DNA of 64,000 bases from Symbiodinium natans (GCA_905221605.1 CAJNDS010002271.1:464318-528317); one strand, 5' to 3'; positions 20,881 through 33,400 are shown, numbered from the stretch's first letter. The notes: generated by a model not told the origin, from the letters alone. A program made the numbers and translations.

Positions 20881-22180
20881 TGAGAAGTACCCTTGTTGAG
20901 CAACCTCCTTGACCTCATGACAGGATTCTTCCCCGACGCATCATGGAACAACTATTGTGGTTTTACTTATACCCTCGTGTAATCTGCTTTGAGCCCTATA
21001 CCTCAGAGCTCCGCCGCCCAGGGACTGTTGGTGGCGCCTGGAGCAGCGTCGCTGCCTTCTCAGTCACCGGCATGATTTCCATCAATTGTCAGCCCACTTA
21101 TACCTCAGCATCCTTGTAAATACTTCTGCAAACTCCTTCCATACCTGGTGGGTAGTTCCTTCTTTGATTTGAGTCCATTGGGTTACCATCAAGGCCCGTC
21201 TTCTTGTACATGTACGATATTTCCAACGGCTGGGCAGCGCGGTGGTCGCCCCTCATCCTGGGTGAGCGAATCCAGGCCGCGCGGTCATCAGGGTCACTAC
21301 TCGTAGACTGGCAATACAATCTTGGTTTACCTGTCGTACACAAGTGCTGGAGAAGTTTGTTCCGCGCGATAGACGAGGCACTCTGGCACACATCTCTGGT
21401 AGTGGACTGGGGTGCGAACAGCGGCTGCCTTAGCCGTGGCATCCAAGTGAGGAGGTATAAAGAGCGCTGTCGCTGTTGAGGCCGAGAGCTTTGGCTCGGC
21501 GGAGGTATTGGATGTGTGTCACTGCCAGAGTACTGGGCCCAGTGCTACTTGCAAGGATTGGGTCTGCCATCGTTTTCGTGTAAGCCTTGAAGCCATTCAA
21601 CTATTCCTCGCCATAGTTGCAGAAAACACAGAGCATTTAGTTGTGATCATGGCATGCTACTTGCTAATGCATTATGGGTTCATGCTCTGTCTGGCTGCCT
21701 GCGCGGCTAGCCTAGGCCAAAGGCACACACTCCAGGCAAACAAGAAGGAACAAGAAGAACCTGTCTGCCAGGTAAGCCCTCTAAACTTGCCTGTCCTGCT
21801 CTTATGAGCGTGGCATGCTCCCTTGACCCTGGGGGATGCATCCAAGAGGACTGTCCATCATTGTACAGATCACAATGATCCTAAGACAAGAATACAAACA
21901 GCAAGAAGCAAATGGTAGAAATTGTGCAACACACACGCATACCCAAAAAGTGAGCGATTGAAGAATGCTGCTGAGGACCACACCTTTCGGGAGGCCTATC
22001 GAGAAGAGGCTGGCTTGCCCAACTGGCAATCAGTCTTAACTCTTGTGTTCTAACAGAAGCAGTATGCTTCGAATTCCCTGTTTGTACGAACCCTTGTCCC
22101 TGACGCTCAATTGTCAAAAACTAGCGACAGTCAGACGCACACCTACGAGTATGACTCGCAGGGCGCACTCGTGATCGAAA
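20881..22180. other. no recognised gene
   Basis: ORFs up to 114 codons on both strands, none with a motif. 21508-21807 (+) contains a hydrophobic stretch (VVIMACYLLMHYGFMLCLAAC) that could be part of a membrane exon, but no splice context supports it. Confidence 0.4.
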
Positions 22181-22183
22181 CAA

Positions 22184-23190
22184 GTGATTGTGACGCTTCG
22201 CGTCGGCCGCCGCGCCGTTCCCGCCTTAGACTGTCCGTTTCGTTCAGCTCATGGATTAAAGGGTCGACGACCAGAGGCTGCAAGAGAATATACTGTGGCG
22301 CCGCCCTCACATGGGCCCATTCAACATCTCAGCATTGTGGAAGTTGCTGAGCTCGATCATGGCGGAAGCCTGCCCGTTCGCATTCACAACGAATATACAT
22401 TGGCGTGCGGAAGCCAGGAAGGCGTGGAGCAGAGTATGCATGGGTTTGGGGCTTCCGTGGGCCGGGAATGCTTGACCAGAGAGCCCTCAGGCGTATGAAA
22501 GCTGTAAGTATGCAGGAACCGCCGACGAAAAAGGTGTCCTGCCGTGACTCTGAACTCCTTGGGCCAGGGCCGAGGCAAAGAAATGCTGATTGTCAGTCAT
22601 GGTGGCAGGCTGCTGGGCTACACCTGCAAGAGCTACCGGTCAACCATCGAGACTCTCACGAGGCCAGAGAGTCTCTTTCCCACTGGTTCGAGCCATGAGT
22701 GAGCCATGTTTGGGGGCGGCTTCCACAAACGGGGAATCCTTTCATAGAGGCCCAGGTTGACATGAGGGGTCTTGCCAAGGTGTTGTGCGGACCACTTTGG
22801 GCCGGAGAAGTACAATATTCTGCTGTCGCCCCACACAAGCAACAAATTACCGACCTGTCGGGGGCTGTTCCGCCAAGGTCCAACAACTGCAACCACTTCA
22901 GCGACGCGATGTCCCTCTTCCTCCTGGGGCAGCCTTTCTGCTTCAAATTGGACACGCGGAGCATCAACCCGGATGAACACGGGCGCAGCACCTGAGGCAC
23001 ATACCGGCGGAGGTGCTCGAGCAGCCAGACTATGTCTCGGACACAGCGTTGATGCAGAAACTGAGTCTGGTGAGTGTCTGCCTGCCTCTCTCAGGTCATG
23101 CAAAGCCGTACAGCGCGGCTGCTGCACGGTGGCTATGAGGCCTTCATGTTTGCCCGAGAGCCCGTCCTTGAAGCGCAGAAGTGTTGACGA
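22184..23190 (+). CDS. candidate exons of an unidentified gene
   Basis: Three segments read like protein. (1) Within 22320-22450, HLSIVEVAELDHGGSLPVRIH. (2) 22989-23069, exactly 27 codons between an AG and a GTGAGT donor, HLRHIPAEVLEQPDYVSD and on. (3) 23095 to about 23190 after a TCTCAG acceptor, VMQSRTARLLHGGYEAFMFA. Segments 2 and 3 join in frame if the 25 bases between them are an intron. I do not recognise the protein. A competing minus-strand ORF (22633-23220, 195 codons) covers the same DNA, so even the strand is not certain. Confidence 0.3.
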
Positions 23191-23783
23191 TTGCTGTCGT
23201 ACCGTGCGCCCATTCCTCAAGCCATGTTGAGTGCCATGATGGTCATAGTCTCAGGCACAAGAGCGCAGAGCAACTTTGAAGGTTTTAGGTCATGTGGCAC
23301 TTCGAGGATACTAGGTTACAGACGAACTTTGCTGATCCTGGATAAGCCCTTCGACCGTTGTTCTGGATGCATGCAGGGATAACGTGGCTAGTTCGGGGTT
23401 GGGAAAACATATACACCTCCTTCGGCAGCAAGCCTAAATCTCGAGCATCCTTTTGGCACAGACTCTCATCTGTGGAAGCGTGTCGCCTTAGGACGCTGCA
23501 TCCACCCTTAACTAGGATTGTTGAATTGGCCCACATCTCGGTGTGTGGCTGGGTTCGAGCCTCCACAGAGCTCTGTGGTGGCCTCCGAGGCCCGCCTGCA
23601 GATGTGCGTCAGGTGTGTACTTGGTTTTGGGGTTCCTATTGCGAGCGCCCTAAAGGTGGCCCAACAAGCGAGCAGTGCTGCGAAGTTGCTGGTCGTGCTG
23701 GGCCTCGGCGCTTGTGACAGGTCTGCTATGTCAAGGAGTCCGGCGTGGACAGAAGGTGAGCCGCTGTAGAGTTTGGTGTGTAT

Positions 23784-23922
23784 CGGTTCGCCAGCAACAG
23801 GGCCAAGCAACATGCCATGTCAGATCACATGTGTTCGCAGATTGCACGCCATAGCGGTCCGCCAGCAACAGGGCCAGCAACATGCCATGTCAGATCACAT
23901 GTGTTCGCAGACTGCACGTCAA

Positions 23923-23970
<48 letters not shown>
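23784..23970. repeat. 71-bp duplication followed by (GCT)16
   Basis: CCAGCAACAGGGCCA...CACATGTGTTCGCAGA occurs at 23791 and 23862, a direct repeat 71 bases apart with a few changes. It is followed directly by 16 uninterrupted GCT triplets at 23923-23970. The triplet run reads poly-Leu, poly-Ala or poly-Cys on + and poly-Ser/Ala/Gln on minus, so the ORFs across it carry no weight. Confidence 0.93.
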
Positions 23971-23973
<3 letters not shown>

Positions 23974-26223
23974 CTGCGGCAGGTTACGAAAGTGCCCATG
24001 TTGTCCGAAGACATGGCTTCCTTCTGAGAGGAAGCTAGAGGAGTCACGAGGATCCATGATGCCAGGGTGCCTGCCCAAGGTGCCCACAATCGTTCCAGCA
24101 GCGCACCACCCGATGCCACATTCTCAGGTTTGTCAACCGGTAAACGTGCGCTGCTCGTAGTTTGCCTTTAGCTCAAATCTTGGAAGCCATGCCTCGCAAC
24201 CCGTGCTTATCTCTTATTGCCTGTGTTTGCACAAGGTTTCGATGGCCTTGCTCGATCACAATGAACCTCTTACGCCTGAGGCAGTGCGTGATAATTTCCT
24301 CAGGCACCCAGGGACAATAGTGCTGAAAAGCTTGTGAAGGCCACCAAGAAGGGGCTTCAGGGTCGCCGGGTCCAGCGCTCAGATATTGATGAGTTTCACG
24401 CAGAGACAAATCATGTTGGACAATTGCTGTTCCAGATTGCTGCGGACCCCTCGTCCAATATTGATCTCCCAAAATAAGGGAGCTCTGGAGTCATGGGTTA
24501 ATCTTGCTATATATTTACAAGTCAGTTTTCCAATATGGTGCAGGCTGGATCCAAGATGATTCATAAGCAGATTTTGAGTCCCAAGAGAATTTTCTCTGGA
24601 CAAGACCTTGTGTGATGCAAGTTAGGATGGTTTGACGAGACACATGAGGTGGTGTCTCCAACCGTGTTTGGATTACACATTGCCATTGCCACCCTCCCAC
24701 CATGCTTGGCAAAGGCTTGTGATTTAGAAAAGCTAGCTTGGAAGCTGATGCCGCCAATCATCAAGAGTTTTCTGACACCTGTACTGCTTGTCGGAGTTGT
24801 CAAATTGAATGAGTGCAGCATAGAATGGAATGGAGTGGAAGGGAATATGGAATAGCATATGGAAGCATGTGGCTGCCACAATCGGCCCCGCGCTGTGCGC
24901 ACTGTCCCGGCAGGGGTCGTGGGAGGCAAGCCAGGGCCAGAGTGCAACCGATGCATGGCAGGCACTTTGGGGCACGAAGGGTTGAAGTGAATCCATGGAG
25001 TGCGACCCCACGACCGGCACATGTTTTCAGCGCTTTATTTTAGTTTTCTGAGCGGCGTAACGGGCTAGATTCGGAGATCGTTGCTGCGTGAAGGAAGCAC
25101 CTGGCATGCCTACAAGCACTGAGGCAGGTTGGGAAACCGAGCAGCTTCAAAGTGCTCTAATGAGTCCGTTGTTTTTGGCAGCACAAGTTCCGGACCCCCA
25201 GCATGAATGTGGGAGGGCCCCTTCACCAGTGGGTCGTGCGTTTTCAAGCCGGCACGCATGAGTGGTTCAAGTGCTACTGCGGAGAAAGGCTAAACTTGAC
25301 AAGCGTGCAATTGTTTGATCAGCTGTAAAGAGTGTGCGGCGTAAGCTGACCTCGAATCTTAGGGGATGCGGTCCCAGGCGTGCCCTGTCGAAGTGGTCTG
25401 GAGGAAGGCACCAGCACAACGTTCAGTCAACTTCCAGCTTTGGCACCGGGCCTTGAAGATCCCCTAAGCCACTGCAACAGAGCCGGCAAGACTCATCCTT
25501 GCCAGATCTTGCCAACAGATGGGAGAGAGCGAGCTTGAATGATAGAGGCTTTTGGCAGCATGAATGTGCACAACTCCACTTTTCTATTCCCCCGTTTAAC
25601 TTTTTATTCCCCTGTCTAAAATCCAACTATTCTGCCGTGTAAAAGCCCTGCTTGACTAAGCATGCCAATTCCTATCCTTTTTCTTTTGCAGCGTTCATGT
25701 CATAACGCACCCATGGGTTCTTCCAAAGTTTTGTTGTTGGCCTGCTTGCAACTCCTATCCGATCAGACATCCAGCTAAAGCTGCACATCACAGAGCCAGC
25801 TGTCAAAACGATCCCTGATTTTGACAACTCGCCATGGCATGCTTAACCAGCCCTACTTGCGTTCATGCCAGGAGCCGACAAACGGACTCAATGTGAATGC
25901 TGAGGAGTTCAAGATGGAGGCCATGAGGGAACTTAGTGCCTAAACCCTAAGGTCTGAACTGCTGCTGCTTGAACTTCTTGTGCCAAGCACAAGTAGCACG
26001 TGAGGTTGTATGAATAGACCCCGAGGAATGGTAGGTCTTGTAAAGCGAGAAGGGGCAAACATGGTTCACGCTAGAACTCGTCGCAGACTCCACTGCAGTT
26101 CCAGGCGGAGTGGCACTACGAGTCTGCGCAGGACCCCGGCTCACCTGTACTCAACAACTGCTAACTGCACCGAGGGATGCAGATGGTAGTGTGAAATGCT
26201 CTGCGCATGCCTGACCCCATTTC
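23971..26223. other. no recognised gene
   Basis: No motif or tandem structure. ORFs stay below 155 codons and occur on both strands. The DNA next to 26224 already resembles the satellite unit in part (a short CACTACGAGTCTGCG stretch, then the unit start). Confidence 0.45.
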
Positions 26224-28686
26224 GGACCAACACTATGTTCTTGTAGGGCCGCTGAGGGCTTTCGCTGCATTGACTTGCGCAGCAGCGAAAGCAGCCACCG
26301 CGTGTAGTCATTGACATGTGGACAAGTGAAGCTTGATGCCAAGGCGTCTACCAGGGTGAGCTGCCGCGAGAGATGGTGGTGCGCTGGCCCATTTTGATGT
26401 CATTTGGGTTAGGAACCTCGGCCTTCGGGTTTCCTGTAACTTTTCGGATACACGTGCGGTGTTGTGACGACTTTGGAGCTTTAACTTTCGTGGAAGGGCT
26501 CAGCCTCAAGAAGACTCCGTCAACCTTAGACTCTCACAGCCGAGGCTGAAGCTTGTCCTCGGCAAGAGGATGTTGGCAATGCTGCCTGGCCCTCGGCTGA
26601 GCTCCCCCGTCTCAAGTGCGGGCGATCGGGAGATACAGGACTTCGAACGGCGAGAAACCTGTCTTAGTTAGGCTGTCCTTGTGCGCGGTAATCCGGGAAT
26701 GTGGAAGGCGCACTAATGCGCGGTACATGACTTACGGTTGTGCGTGACCAGCCACGGGCTTCGAAGATCAACCGTCGGTACGCCGTGTTCGGGTGTGGGT
26801 AGCCGGCCGGATTGCAGTCTCCTGTGCCCGGACCAACACTATGTTCTTGTAGGGCCGCTGAGGGCTTTCGCTGCATTGACTTGCGCAGCAGCGAAAGCAG
26901 CCACCGCGTGTAGTCATTGACATGTGGACAAGTGAAGCTTGATGCCAGGACGTCTGCCAGGGTGAGCTGCCGCGAGAGATGGTGGTGCGCTGGCCCATTT
27001 TGATGTCATTTGGGTTAGGAACCTCGGCCTTCGGGTTTCCTGTAACTTTTCGGATACACGTGCGGTGTTGTGACGACTTTGGAGCTTTAACTTTCGTGGA
27101 AGGGCTCAGCCTCAAGAAGACTCAGTCAACCTTAGACTCTCACAGCCGAGGCTGAAGCTTGTCCTCAGCAAGAGGATGTTGGCAATGCTGCCTGGCCCTC
27201 GGCTGAGCTCCCCCGTCTCAAGAAAGCCTGAACAGCCTGTGGGTCTGGGGGCGATCGGGAGATACAGGACTTCGAACGGCGAGAAACCTGTCTTAGGCTG
27301 TCCTTGTGCGCGGTAATCTGGGAATGTGGAAGGCACACTAATGCGCGGTACATGACTTACGGTTGTGCGTGACCAGCCACGGGCTTCGAAGATCAACCGT
27401 CGGTACGCCGTGTTCGGGTGTGGGTAGCCGGCTGGATTGCAGTCTCCTGTGCCCGGACCAACACTATGTTCTTGTAGGGCCGCTGAGGGCTTTCGCTGCA
27501 TTGACTTGCGCAGCAGCGAAAGCAGCCACCGCGTGTAGTCATTGACATGTGGATGAGTGAAGCTTGATGCCAGGGCGTCTACCAGGGTGAGCTGCCGCGA
27601 GAGATGGTGGTGCGCTGGCCCATTTTGATGTCATTTGGGTTAGGAACCTCGGCCTTCGGGTTTCCTGTAACTTTTCGGATACACGTGCGGTGTTGTGACG
27701 ACTTTGGAGCTTTAACTTTCGTGGAAGGGCTCAGCCTCAAGAAGACTCCGTCAACCTTAGACTCTCACAGCCGAGGCTGAATCTTGTCCTCGGCAAGAGG
27801 ATGTTGGCAATGCTGCCTGGCCCCAGGCTGAGCTCCCCCGTCTCAAGAAAGCCTGAACAGCCTTTGGGTCTGGGGGCGATCGGGAGATACAGGACTTCGA
27901 ACGGCGAGAAACCTGTCTTAGGCTGTCCTTGTGCGCGGTAATCTGGGAATGTGGAAGGCACACTAATGCGCGGTACATGACTTACGGTTGTGCGTGACCA
28001 GCCACGGGCTTCGAAGATCAACCGTCGGTACGCCGTGTTCGGGTGTGGGTAGCCGGCCGGATTGCAGTCTCCTGTGCCCGGACCAACGCTATGTTCTTGT
28101 AGGGCCGCTGAGGGCTTTCGCTGCATTGACTTGCGCAGCAGCGAAAGCAGCCACCGCGTGTAGTCATTGACATGTGGACAAGTGAAGCTTGATGCCAGGG
28201 CGTCTACCAGGGTGAGCTGCCGCGAGAGATGGTGGTGCGCTGGCCCATTTTGATGTCATTTGGGTTAGGAACCTCGGCCTTCGGGTTTCCTGTAACTTTT
28301 CGGATACACGTGCGGTGTTGTGACGACTTTGGAGCTTTAACTTTCGTGGAAGGGCTCAGCCTCAAGAAGACTCCGTCAACCTTAGACTCTCACAGCCGAG
28401 GCTGAAGCTTGTCCTCGGCAAGAGGATGTTGGCAATGCTGCCTGGCCCCAGGCTGAGCTCCCCCGTCTCAAGAAAGCCTGAACAGCCTTTGGGTCTGGGG
28501 GCGATCGGGAGATACAGGACTTCGAACGGCGAGAAACCTGTCTTAGGCTGTCCTTGTGCGCGGTAATCTGGGAATGTGGAAGGCACACTAATGCGCGGTA
28601 CATGACCAGCCACGGGCTTCGAAGATCAACCGTCGGTACGCCGTGTTCGGGTGTGGGTAGCCGGCCGGATTGCAGTCTCCTGTGCC
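26224..28686. repeat. 625-bp satellite, four tandem copies
   Basis: GGACCAAC(A/G)CTATGTTCTTG starts at 26224, 26830, 27455 and 28080: periods 606, 625, 625. The first copy is shorter because it lacks about 29 bases (AAAGCCTGAACAGCC...) and has an extra TTAG. The fourth ends at ...GTCTCCTGTGCC (28686), with a short internal deletion near 28605. Copies are about 97-99% alike by eye. The minus strand holds the ORF repeated in each copy (up to 129 codons) that includes the integrase-like fragment. Confidence 0.96.
27165..27400 (-). mobile_element. Ty3/gypsy integrase-like fragment inside the satellite unit
   Basis: On the minus strand each unit encodes FPDYRAQGQPKTGFSPFEVLY, clearest at 27241-27340. 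In Ty3/gypsy integrases the end of the catalytic domain reads like FAYR, then a short hydrophilic stretch, then S/T-T-G-x-S-P-F-E-L-x-Y-G-R. The TGFSPFEVLY match with YR at the expected distance is specific. The family's DDE residues are not in the unit, so this is a relic captured into the satellite, not a gene. The same peptide appears in copies 3 and 4 (near 27885 and 28510). Copy 1 is frameshifted by TTAG. Confidence 0.5.
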
Positions 28687-29859
28687 GCTGCTTGCCCGCA
28701 GGGCTATGAGGCCATGGCCCGGATCCCAAATTGAAAGCCACGGTAACTCTTGTGAGTTTAGGGAGGGGTGTTGAGAGGCCCAAAATTCAGCCTCTTTAAG
28801 CACTTTTAGTCAGACTGGTGGAGGAAGCTGCCGGCACTGAGCCTTATCGAGACGTTGATAGGAGGTATGTCTCTGCAGGTCCTGACATTAGACTCCTAGC
28901 AGTGCGAGTGCGTGGAGAGGACATGCCAACACAGCAGCATGCATCTGAGGATCCAGCAGCGGCGTACTACCCTTCCGCCCACCTGCCGAACTTGAAAGCT
29001 GGGAAGCGGTCCGAAGTGGTGTCAAGGGTGGTTTATGAGAGGAAGGTGGTTTATGAGAGGAAGCTTTGAGCTAATGTAAGCGCACGTTCGTTGTTGGCAT
29101 CACGTTGGCACTTGTTAAATGGGCCGGCCCTGTTCTTGTCTTGTGCCAGGACACGTACCCGACAGACATGTCGTCGCAGGCGAGCAGTCAAGAGGGAACC
29201 CCCCCCCCCCCGCTAACAGATAAACGCCAAACCGAACACAGCTTGGTGATGCAAGACCGTCCTGCGTCCTTAGAGAGAGTTTTGTGGTTATGTTTCATAG
29301 GCAAATGTGCCTGCAAGGCGTTCGACTACAATTCGCAGGCCAGGACTGTAGGGTTGGTGGAAAGGTGAGTCAGAAGTGTGGGATTTGAGAGGTTCGCGCT
29401 TACATGCTCTGCCTCTCTGCCCTCCCTGCCTCCCATGCCTCTCGCTTCCTCCCCTGCAAGCCTGCCTCTCTATCTCTCTCTAAAGCTTTCTCTAAGGCTT
29501 TCTCTAAAGCTTTCTCTAGCTCTCTCTATCTTTCCCTCTGCCTCCCTCCATCCCTCTTTGCGCGTCTCCCCGAGTATGTGGCCACGTAAAATGAAAACAT
29601 AAGGAAACAGTTTCAAACAGAAGTACAAGTTCAACTCTAGCCCAATGCAGCTCCTGGAGAGGAGGGACGTGGGGGGGTTTGGGGAGGCGGGGCCTGCACT
29701 GTCTGCTCCCACTCTCAACATACCCATGTCAAACCAAGAAAAGAGAAAAGGCCAGATGAGATTAAACCCGAATGGGTGGGCTGCCTGCCTGCCAGACAAG
29801 GGGGGCATTCTGAAACTCTGAAGACGGGGGGGGGGCGGGTCGGCGGGTTTGTGCGAGCA
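28687..29859. other. no recognised gene; short simple repeats
   Basis: Contains an 18-base direct duplication (GTGGTTTATGAGAGGAAG at 29029 and 29047), a run of C at 29201-29211, and a 12-base CTCTAAAGCTTT-type repeat at about 29475-29520. ORF 28818-29069 shows no family motif. Confidence 0.5.
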
Positions 29860-31440
29860 CGTCCGGAAGGTAAACCTGCCGTAACAAAGCGGCGCTCTCT
29901 CTTTCTTATTGTACGACATGGTAAGCGGAATGTGCTTTGTTTATTTGAAGAGATGGCGAGATAAATCTCCGGCACGAGCACTTTTTGAAGGAAACGACGT
30001 GGCAAGAAAAGTTTCCGTCGCGAGCACTTCTGCAAGGAAAGCCGGCTGTAACAAAGTGGGGGCGCTGGTTCCTGCACGACATGGCCACAGAGCACTTCTG
30101 TGAGGAAAACCTGCCATTTCCGGCGCGAGCACTTCTGCAAAGAAAACCTCCCGTAACAAAGCGGCGCTTGCTTTTTCCCGATACGACATGGCAAGGACAA
30201 TTCCCGGCACGAGCACTTCTAGAAGCCAAACCTGCCGCATCAAAGGCGTTTTTCCTTATACGCCCGGCAAGAAAAATTTCCGGCACGAGCACCTCTGGAA
30301 GGAAAACCTGCCGTAACAAAGTGGCACTTTTGTTCGCGAAACGACATGGCAGAAATGCCCGGAGTGAGCACTTCTGGAAGGAAAACCTGCCACAACAAAG
30401 TGGCCTTTCTGTTCCCCTATGCTACATGGCAAGATGAACTTCCGGTGCGAGCACTTTGGAAGGAAAATTGCGCTTGTGATGGAAAGATATATGTCCGGGC
30501 AAGATAAATCTCCAGCGCGAGCACTTTTTGAAGGACACTTGCGGAACCTGCGGTAACAAAGAGGCGCTGGTTTTTCCCTAGACGAGGTGGCACTTCTGCA
30601 AGGAAAACCTGCTGTAACAAAGTGGTGCCTCTTTTCCCTGCACGACATTGCCACATAAATTTCCGGCGCGAGCACTTCTGCCAGGAAAACCTGCCGTAAC
30701 AAAGTGGCCTTTCTGTCTCCCCTCTACGGCATGGCAAGATACAATTCCGGCGCAAGCACTTCTGGAAGGAAATCCTGCCGTAACAACATGGCGCATTTTT
30801 ACCCTATACATCCCTCTGCGACGTGGCAAGATAGATCTTGGGCGCGAGCCCCTATACGGCATGGCAAGACACATTTCCGGCGCGAGCACTTCTGCGAAGA
30901 AAACCGGCCGTAACAAAGCGGCGCTTGTTTTTCCCTATACGACATGGCAAGAAAAACTCCCGGCGTGAGCACTTCTAGAAGCTACACCTGCCGCATCAGA
31001 GTTTCGTTGTTTCTGGAAGGAAAACCTGCCGTAACAAAGTGGCACTTTTGTTCGCGAAACGACATGGCAGAAATTCCCGGAGTGAGCACTTCTGGAAGGA
31101 AAACCTGCCACAACAAAGTGGCCTTTCTGTTCCCCTATGCTACATGGCAAGATGAACTTCCGGTGCGAGCACTTCTGGAAGGAAAACCTGCCGTAGCGAA
31201 TTGGCGCTTTTGATGGCAAGATATATGTCCGGCGCGACAACATCTCCTTCCGTAACTTGAGTGGCACGATTTCTCCCTGAGTGACATGGCAGGAAAAAAC
31301 TCCGGCGCAAGCACTTCTGAAAGGAAAACCTGCCGTAACAAAGCGGCGCTTTCTTTCTCGTTTTTCGACATGGCAAGATAAATTTCCGGCGCGAGCACTC
31401 TTGGAAGGAGAACACACCGTAACAAAGTGGCGCTTTTTCC
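29860..31440. repeat. ~86-bp minisatellite field, left
   Basis: Roughly eighteen units of 80-90 bases: ACATGGCAAGA, then (A/T)TTCCGG(C/T)GCGAGCACTTCTGGAAGGAAAACC, then TGCCGTAACAAAG(T/C)GGCGC and a T-rich tail. Units are diverged, with some truncated. Minus-strand ORFs read FVTAGFPSRSAxAG or CYGRFSxQKCS repeatedly. All three phases can be open, and no unit-wide reading frame is preserved, so I do not call a protein. Confidence 0.92.
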
Positions 31441-31714
31441 TTTTGGCACATTCATCATCCGTTCGTTTCAACAACACATCCCCACACACACCTCCGGAGC
31501 TACGCAGCTAATTTGTTGTTTCTAAGATTTGGGGTCGATACGGTAGACTGATCTACAGTTCGAGAGGGAAGGTCTGGAGGGGGTGTGGCTGTGGAAACTG
31601 ACAGGAGTCTATGTGAGGGCGGTGGTACAGGTAGGGATAGGTCTATGCATAGGAGAAGCCAACATCTCTAGTCGGCAAGTCACCTCGTCGAAACCCATGT
31701 CGTGCGATGTAGAC
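30501..31714 (+). repeat. 1.2-kb segmental duplication, copy A
   Basis: This segment, from AAGATAAATCTCCAGCGCG to GCGATGTAGAC, is repeated with few differences at 32458-33671 (offset 1957). It includes 14 or so minisatellite units, the CAACACATCCCCACACACAC stretch and about 270 bases of unique sequence (31440-31714). Differences are scattered single bases (for example TCCCTCTGCGACGTGG against TCCCTCTACAACGTGG), so the duplication is recent compared with the divergence between units. Confidence 0.95.
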
Positions 31715-32115
31715 GCCAGCTGCTCCTGCCCATGCAGCACATGCTCCTGGCGCCCGAACGTTGTTGCACACAAACGTGTAACCACAAACCGGTTCTGCAT
31801 GACCCGACAGGCAAGAGTACTTAGCACTTCTCATATGCTGCCTCTAGTCGGCAAGTCAACGCCAGCTGCTCCAGCCCCTGCAAGGGCCCCTGGTGCCCGA
31901 ACGTAGTTGCACAGAAACGCGTAGCCGCAATGTGGTTCTGCATGACGTGAAGACAGCATTACTTAGCACTGCTTCATGTTGTGTCTCCAGTCGGCAAGTA
32001 GCCTCTTCGAAACCCAGTGCTCCTGGCGCCCGAACATGGTTGCACAGCGACGTGAAGCCACAAACCGGTTCTGCCTGGGGATGTGGAGCCGAAGCCCTCA
32101 TCACTGACCCTTTGC
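31664..32115 (+). repeat. 140-180-bp repeat (AGTCGGCAAGT ... CCCGAACGTNGTTGCAC), three copies
   Basis: AGTCGGCAAGT occurs at about 31669, 31849 and 31990. Each is followed by (CCAGCTG)CTCC, GGCGCCCGAAC or GGTGCCCGAAC, (G/A)TTGCACA, and GGTTCTGC(A/C)TG. An inverted copy lies at 33940-34200, on the other side of the second minisatellite block. Confidence 0.85.
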
Positions 32116-32154
32116 AATGACCCTTCACAGTGAACAAAGCACTTTAACAGGTTT

Positions 32155-33400
32155 TGGTCCCCACCCTGAAGCCAACAGGCCAGGCAGTGGAACGAAGAGC
32201 ACTTAAAGGAAAGTCGACCTACCGTAACAGAGTAGCGCTTTGCTTTTCGTGTGACACGGCAAGACAATGTGTGCGAGCACGTCTGGAAGGAAAGCTCCTC
32301 GCAACAAAGTGGCCTTGCTGTTTCCTGCAGGGCATGGCAAGAGAAATTGCCTGCCCGAGCATTTGTAGAAGGCAAACCTGCCGTAACAAAACAGCGCTCT
32401 TTCTTTTGTTGCACGAAATGTTAAGCTGCATGTGCTTTGTTTATTTGAAGAGATGACAAGATAAATCTCCAGCGCGAGCACTTTTTGAAGGACACTTGCG
32501 GAACCTGCGGTAACAAAGAGGCGCTGGTTTTTCCCTAGACGAGGTGGCACTTCTGCAAGGAAAACCTGCTGTAACAAAGTGGTGCCTCTTTTCCCTGCAC
32601 GACATTGCCACATAAATTTCCGGCGCGAGCACTTCTGCCAGGAAAACCTGCCGTAACAAAGTGGCCTTTCTGTCTCCCCTCTACGGCATGGCAAGATACA
32701 ATTCCGGCGCAAGCACTTCTGGAAGGAAATCCTGCCGTAACAACATGGCGCATTTTTACCCTATACATCCCTCTACAACGTGGCAAGATAGATCTTCGGC
32801 GCGAGCCCCTATACGGCATGGCAAGACACATTTCCGGCGCGAGCACTGCTGCGAAGAAAACCGGCCGTAACAAAGCGGCGCTTGTTTTTCCCTATACGAC
32901 ATGGCAAGAAAAACTCCCGGCGTGAGCACTTCTAGAAGCTACACCTGCCGCATCAGAGTTTCGTTGTTTCTGAAAGGAAAACCTGCCGTAACAAAGTGGC
33001 ACTTTTGTTCGCGAAACGACATGGCAGAAATTCCCGGAGTGAGCACTTCTGGAAGGAAAACCTGCCACAACAAAGTGGCCTTTCTGTTCCCCTATGCTGC
33101 ATGGCAAGATGAACTTCCGGTGCGAGCACTTCTGGAAGGAAAACCTGCCGTAGCGAATTGGCGCTTTTGATGGCAAGATATATGTCCGGCGCGACAACAT
33201 CTCCTTCCGTAACTTGAGTGGCACGATTTCTCCCTGAGTGACATGGCAGGAAAAAACTCTGGCGCAAGCACTTCTGAAAGGAAAACCTGCCGTAACAAAG
33301 CGGCGCTTTCTTTCTCGTTTTTCGACATGGCAAGATAAATTTCCGGCGCGAGCACTCTTGGAAGGAGAACACACCGCAACAAAGTGGCGCTTTTTCCTTT
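32155..33400. repeat. ~86-bp minisatellite field, right
   Basis: Same family as the left field. It starts with a few diverged units (32190-32450), then enters segmental copy B. The junction sequence TGTGCTTTGTTTATTTGAAGAGATG occurs both at 29932 and at 32431, just before GATAAATCTCC. This suggests the duplication happened by recombination within the array. Confidence 0.92.
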
